From Thermococcus sp. (GTDB lineage: Archaea > Methanobacteriota_B > Thermococci > Thermococcales > Thermococcaceae): a DNA stretch of 5,494 nt. Numbering within the stretch: the first letter of the stretch is position 1; each line of letters begins with the position of its first letter. Positions 5,171 to 5,494 of this stretch are shown here, piece by piece. The stretch is taken from the NCBI GenBank assembly GCA_027023165.1, contig JALVWX010000258.1, positions 1 to 5,494 of the forward strand, in the 5' to 3' direction. The notes below the pieces were generated by a model. It was not told the origin of the DNA. It saw only the letters and a list, made by a program, of their open reading frames with translations, and did not search any database. The position numbers were made by a program, and so were the translations under genes.

Positions 5171-5494
5171 TCAGCCCATCTGGATGGCCTTCCCGCGGAG
5201 TTCCCCACGCTCAAAGCGATAGGGGTCGTAGAAGTCGAGGGGCTTGTCAGTTTTTCCATTAACTATCAGCTCCGCCATAGCCTCCCCTACTACCGGCGCG
5301 AGCATAAAGCCGTGACCGGAGAAACCGGCCGCGATGTAGAACTCGTCTATCTCGTTTATCCTGCCGATCGTTGCGTTTCCATCCGGTGTTTCGGCGTAGA
5401 ACCCTCCCCATATTCTTATGACGTTCACGTACTTGAGCGCCGGAATAATCTGGGAGAAGCGGTAGCTGACACCGCGGAGGAACTCGTAGGTCGG
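5171..5494 (-). CDS. FAD-dependent oxidoreductase, C-terminal part (proline dehydrogenase / sarcosine oxidase beta-subunit-like)
   Basis: The last 107 codons of a gene that begins beyond the right edge; the frame is open to the window end and stops at TGA 5173-5171. A GTG at 5428 is internal and should not be taken as the start. The sequence is the C-terminal part of the DAO (D-amino acid oxidase-like) flavoprotein fold: a strand pair around IWGGFYAETPDGNATIG (visible residues 28-44, the PDGxxxIG motif), then FYIAAGFSGHGFMLAP (52-67), whose GxSGHGF loop contacts FAD, and the helix VVGEAMAELIVNG. This arrangement is typical of sarcosine oxidase beta and of the beta subunit of the Thermococcales dye-linked L-proline dehydrogenase, which oxidises proline and passes electrons to partner subunits. 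The closing FYDPYRFERG...AIQMG also fits that group. The N-terminal FAD-binding GxGxxG region and the partner genes are outside the window, so the substrate is not proven. Confidence 0.8.
   Translation of the reverse strand, partial: PTYEFLRGVSYRFSQIIPALKYVNVIRIWGGFYAETPDGNATIGRINEIDEFYIAAGFSGHGFMLAPVVGEAMAELIVNGKTDKPLDFYDPYRFERGELRGKAIQMG

Noticed and set aside
1..5494. tRNA or rRNA genes, CRISPR arrays, insertion sequences
   Set aside because: No cloverleaf, regular repeat-spacer pattern, transposase or terminal inverted repeats were seen on either strand.

Overview
The window looks like a piece of a Thermococcales genome (Thermococcus or a close relative). Three things point there: archaeal BRE/TATA promoters, Shine-Dalgarno sequences of the GGAGGTGA type, and protein families typical of sulfur-metabolising hyperthermophilic archaea. 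No organism-specific marker is present, so the genus is an inference.

Layout. Bases 1-311 (+) hold the C-terminal end of a pyridine nucleotide-disulfide oxidoreductase of the NADH oxidase / CoA-disulfide reductase type, followed by a T-rich terminator. A 204-base intergenic region then carries a pair of direct repeats, a good BRE/TATA promoter and a short leader. This promoter drives a tightly packed four-gene + strand unit (516-3839): a 60-aa double-membrane-span protein, two tandem paralogous membrane M48 metalloproteases, and a heavily sequon-bearing lipoprotein. The genes abut or overlap by 4 to 14 bases, so they are very probably co-transcribed and translationally coupled. A T-rich terminator ends the unit. 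On the - strand, convergent with it, lie a complete 412-aa major facilitator transporter with an apparently leaderless promoter, and upstream of it the C-terminal end of a DAO-family flavoprotein resembling the proline dehydrogenase / sarcosine oxidase beta subunit.

The main observation is that both M48 genes are interrupted by single-base frameshifts at different places. Copy 1 (699-1840) lacks one base near 869; copy 2 (1837-3001) has one extra A near 2590, five codons before its HEXXH motif. Read through the shifts, each gives a roughly 380-390-residue protein with five predicted membrane spans, HEIGH, two more spans and an ExxxD motif. That order is the Ste24/CAAX-protease topology rather than the shorter HtpX one. 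The rest of the window shows no frameshift, so this is either two real lesions in a duplicated gene, local sequence error, or some form of split or recoded expression.

Functionally, the four-gene unit looks like an envelope module: two integral-membrane zinc proteases beside a secreted, probably N-glycosylated lipoprotein and a small membrane protein. A role in membrane-protein or lipoprotein quality control is a guess from gene order and family, not shown by the sequence.
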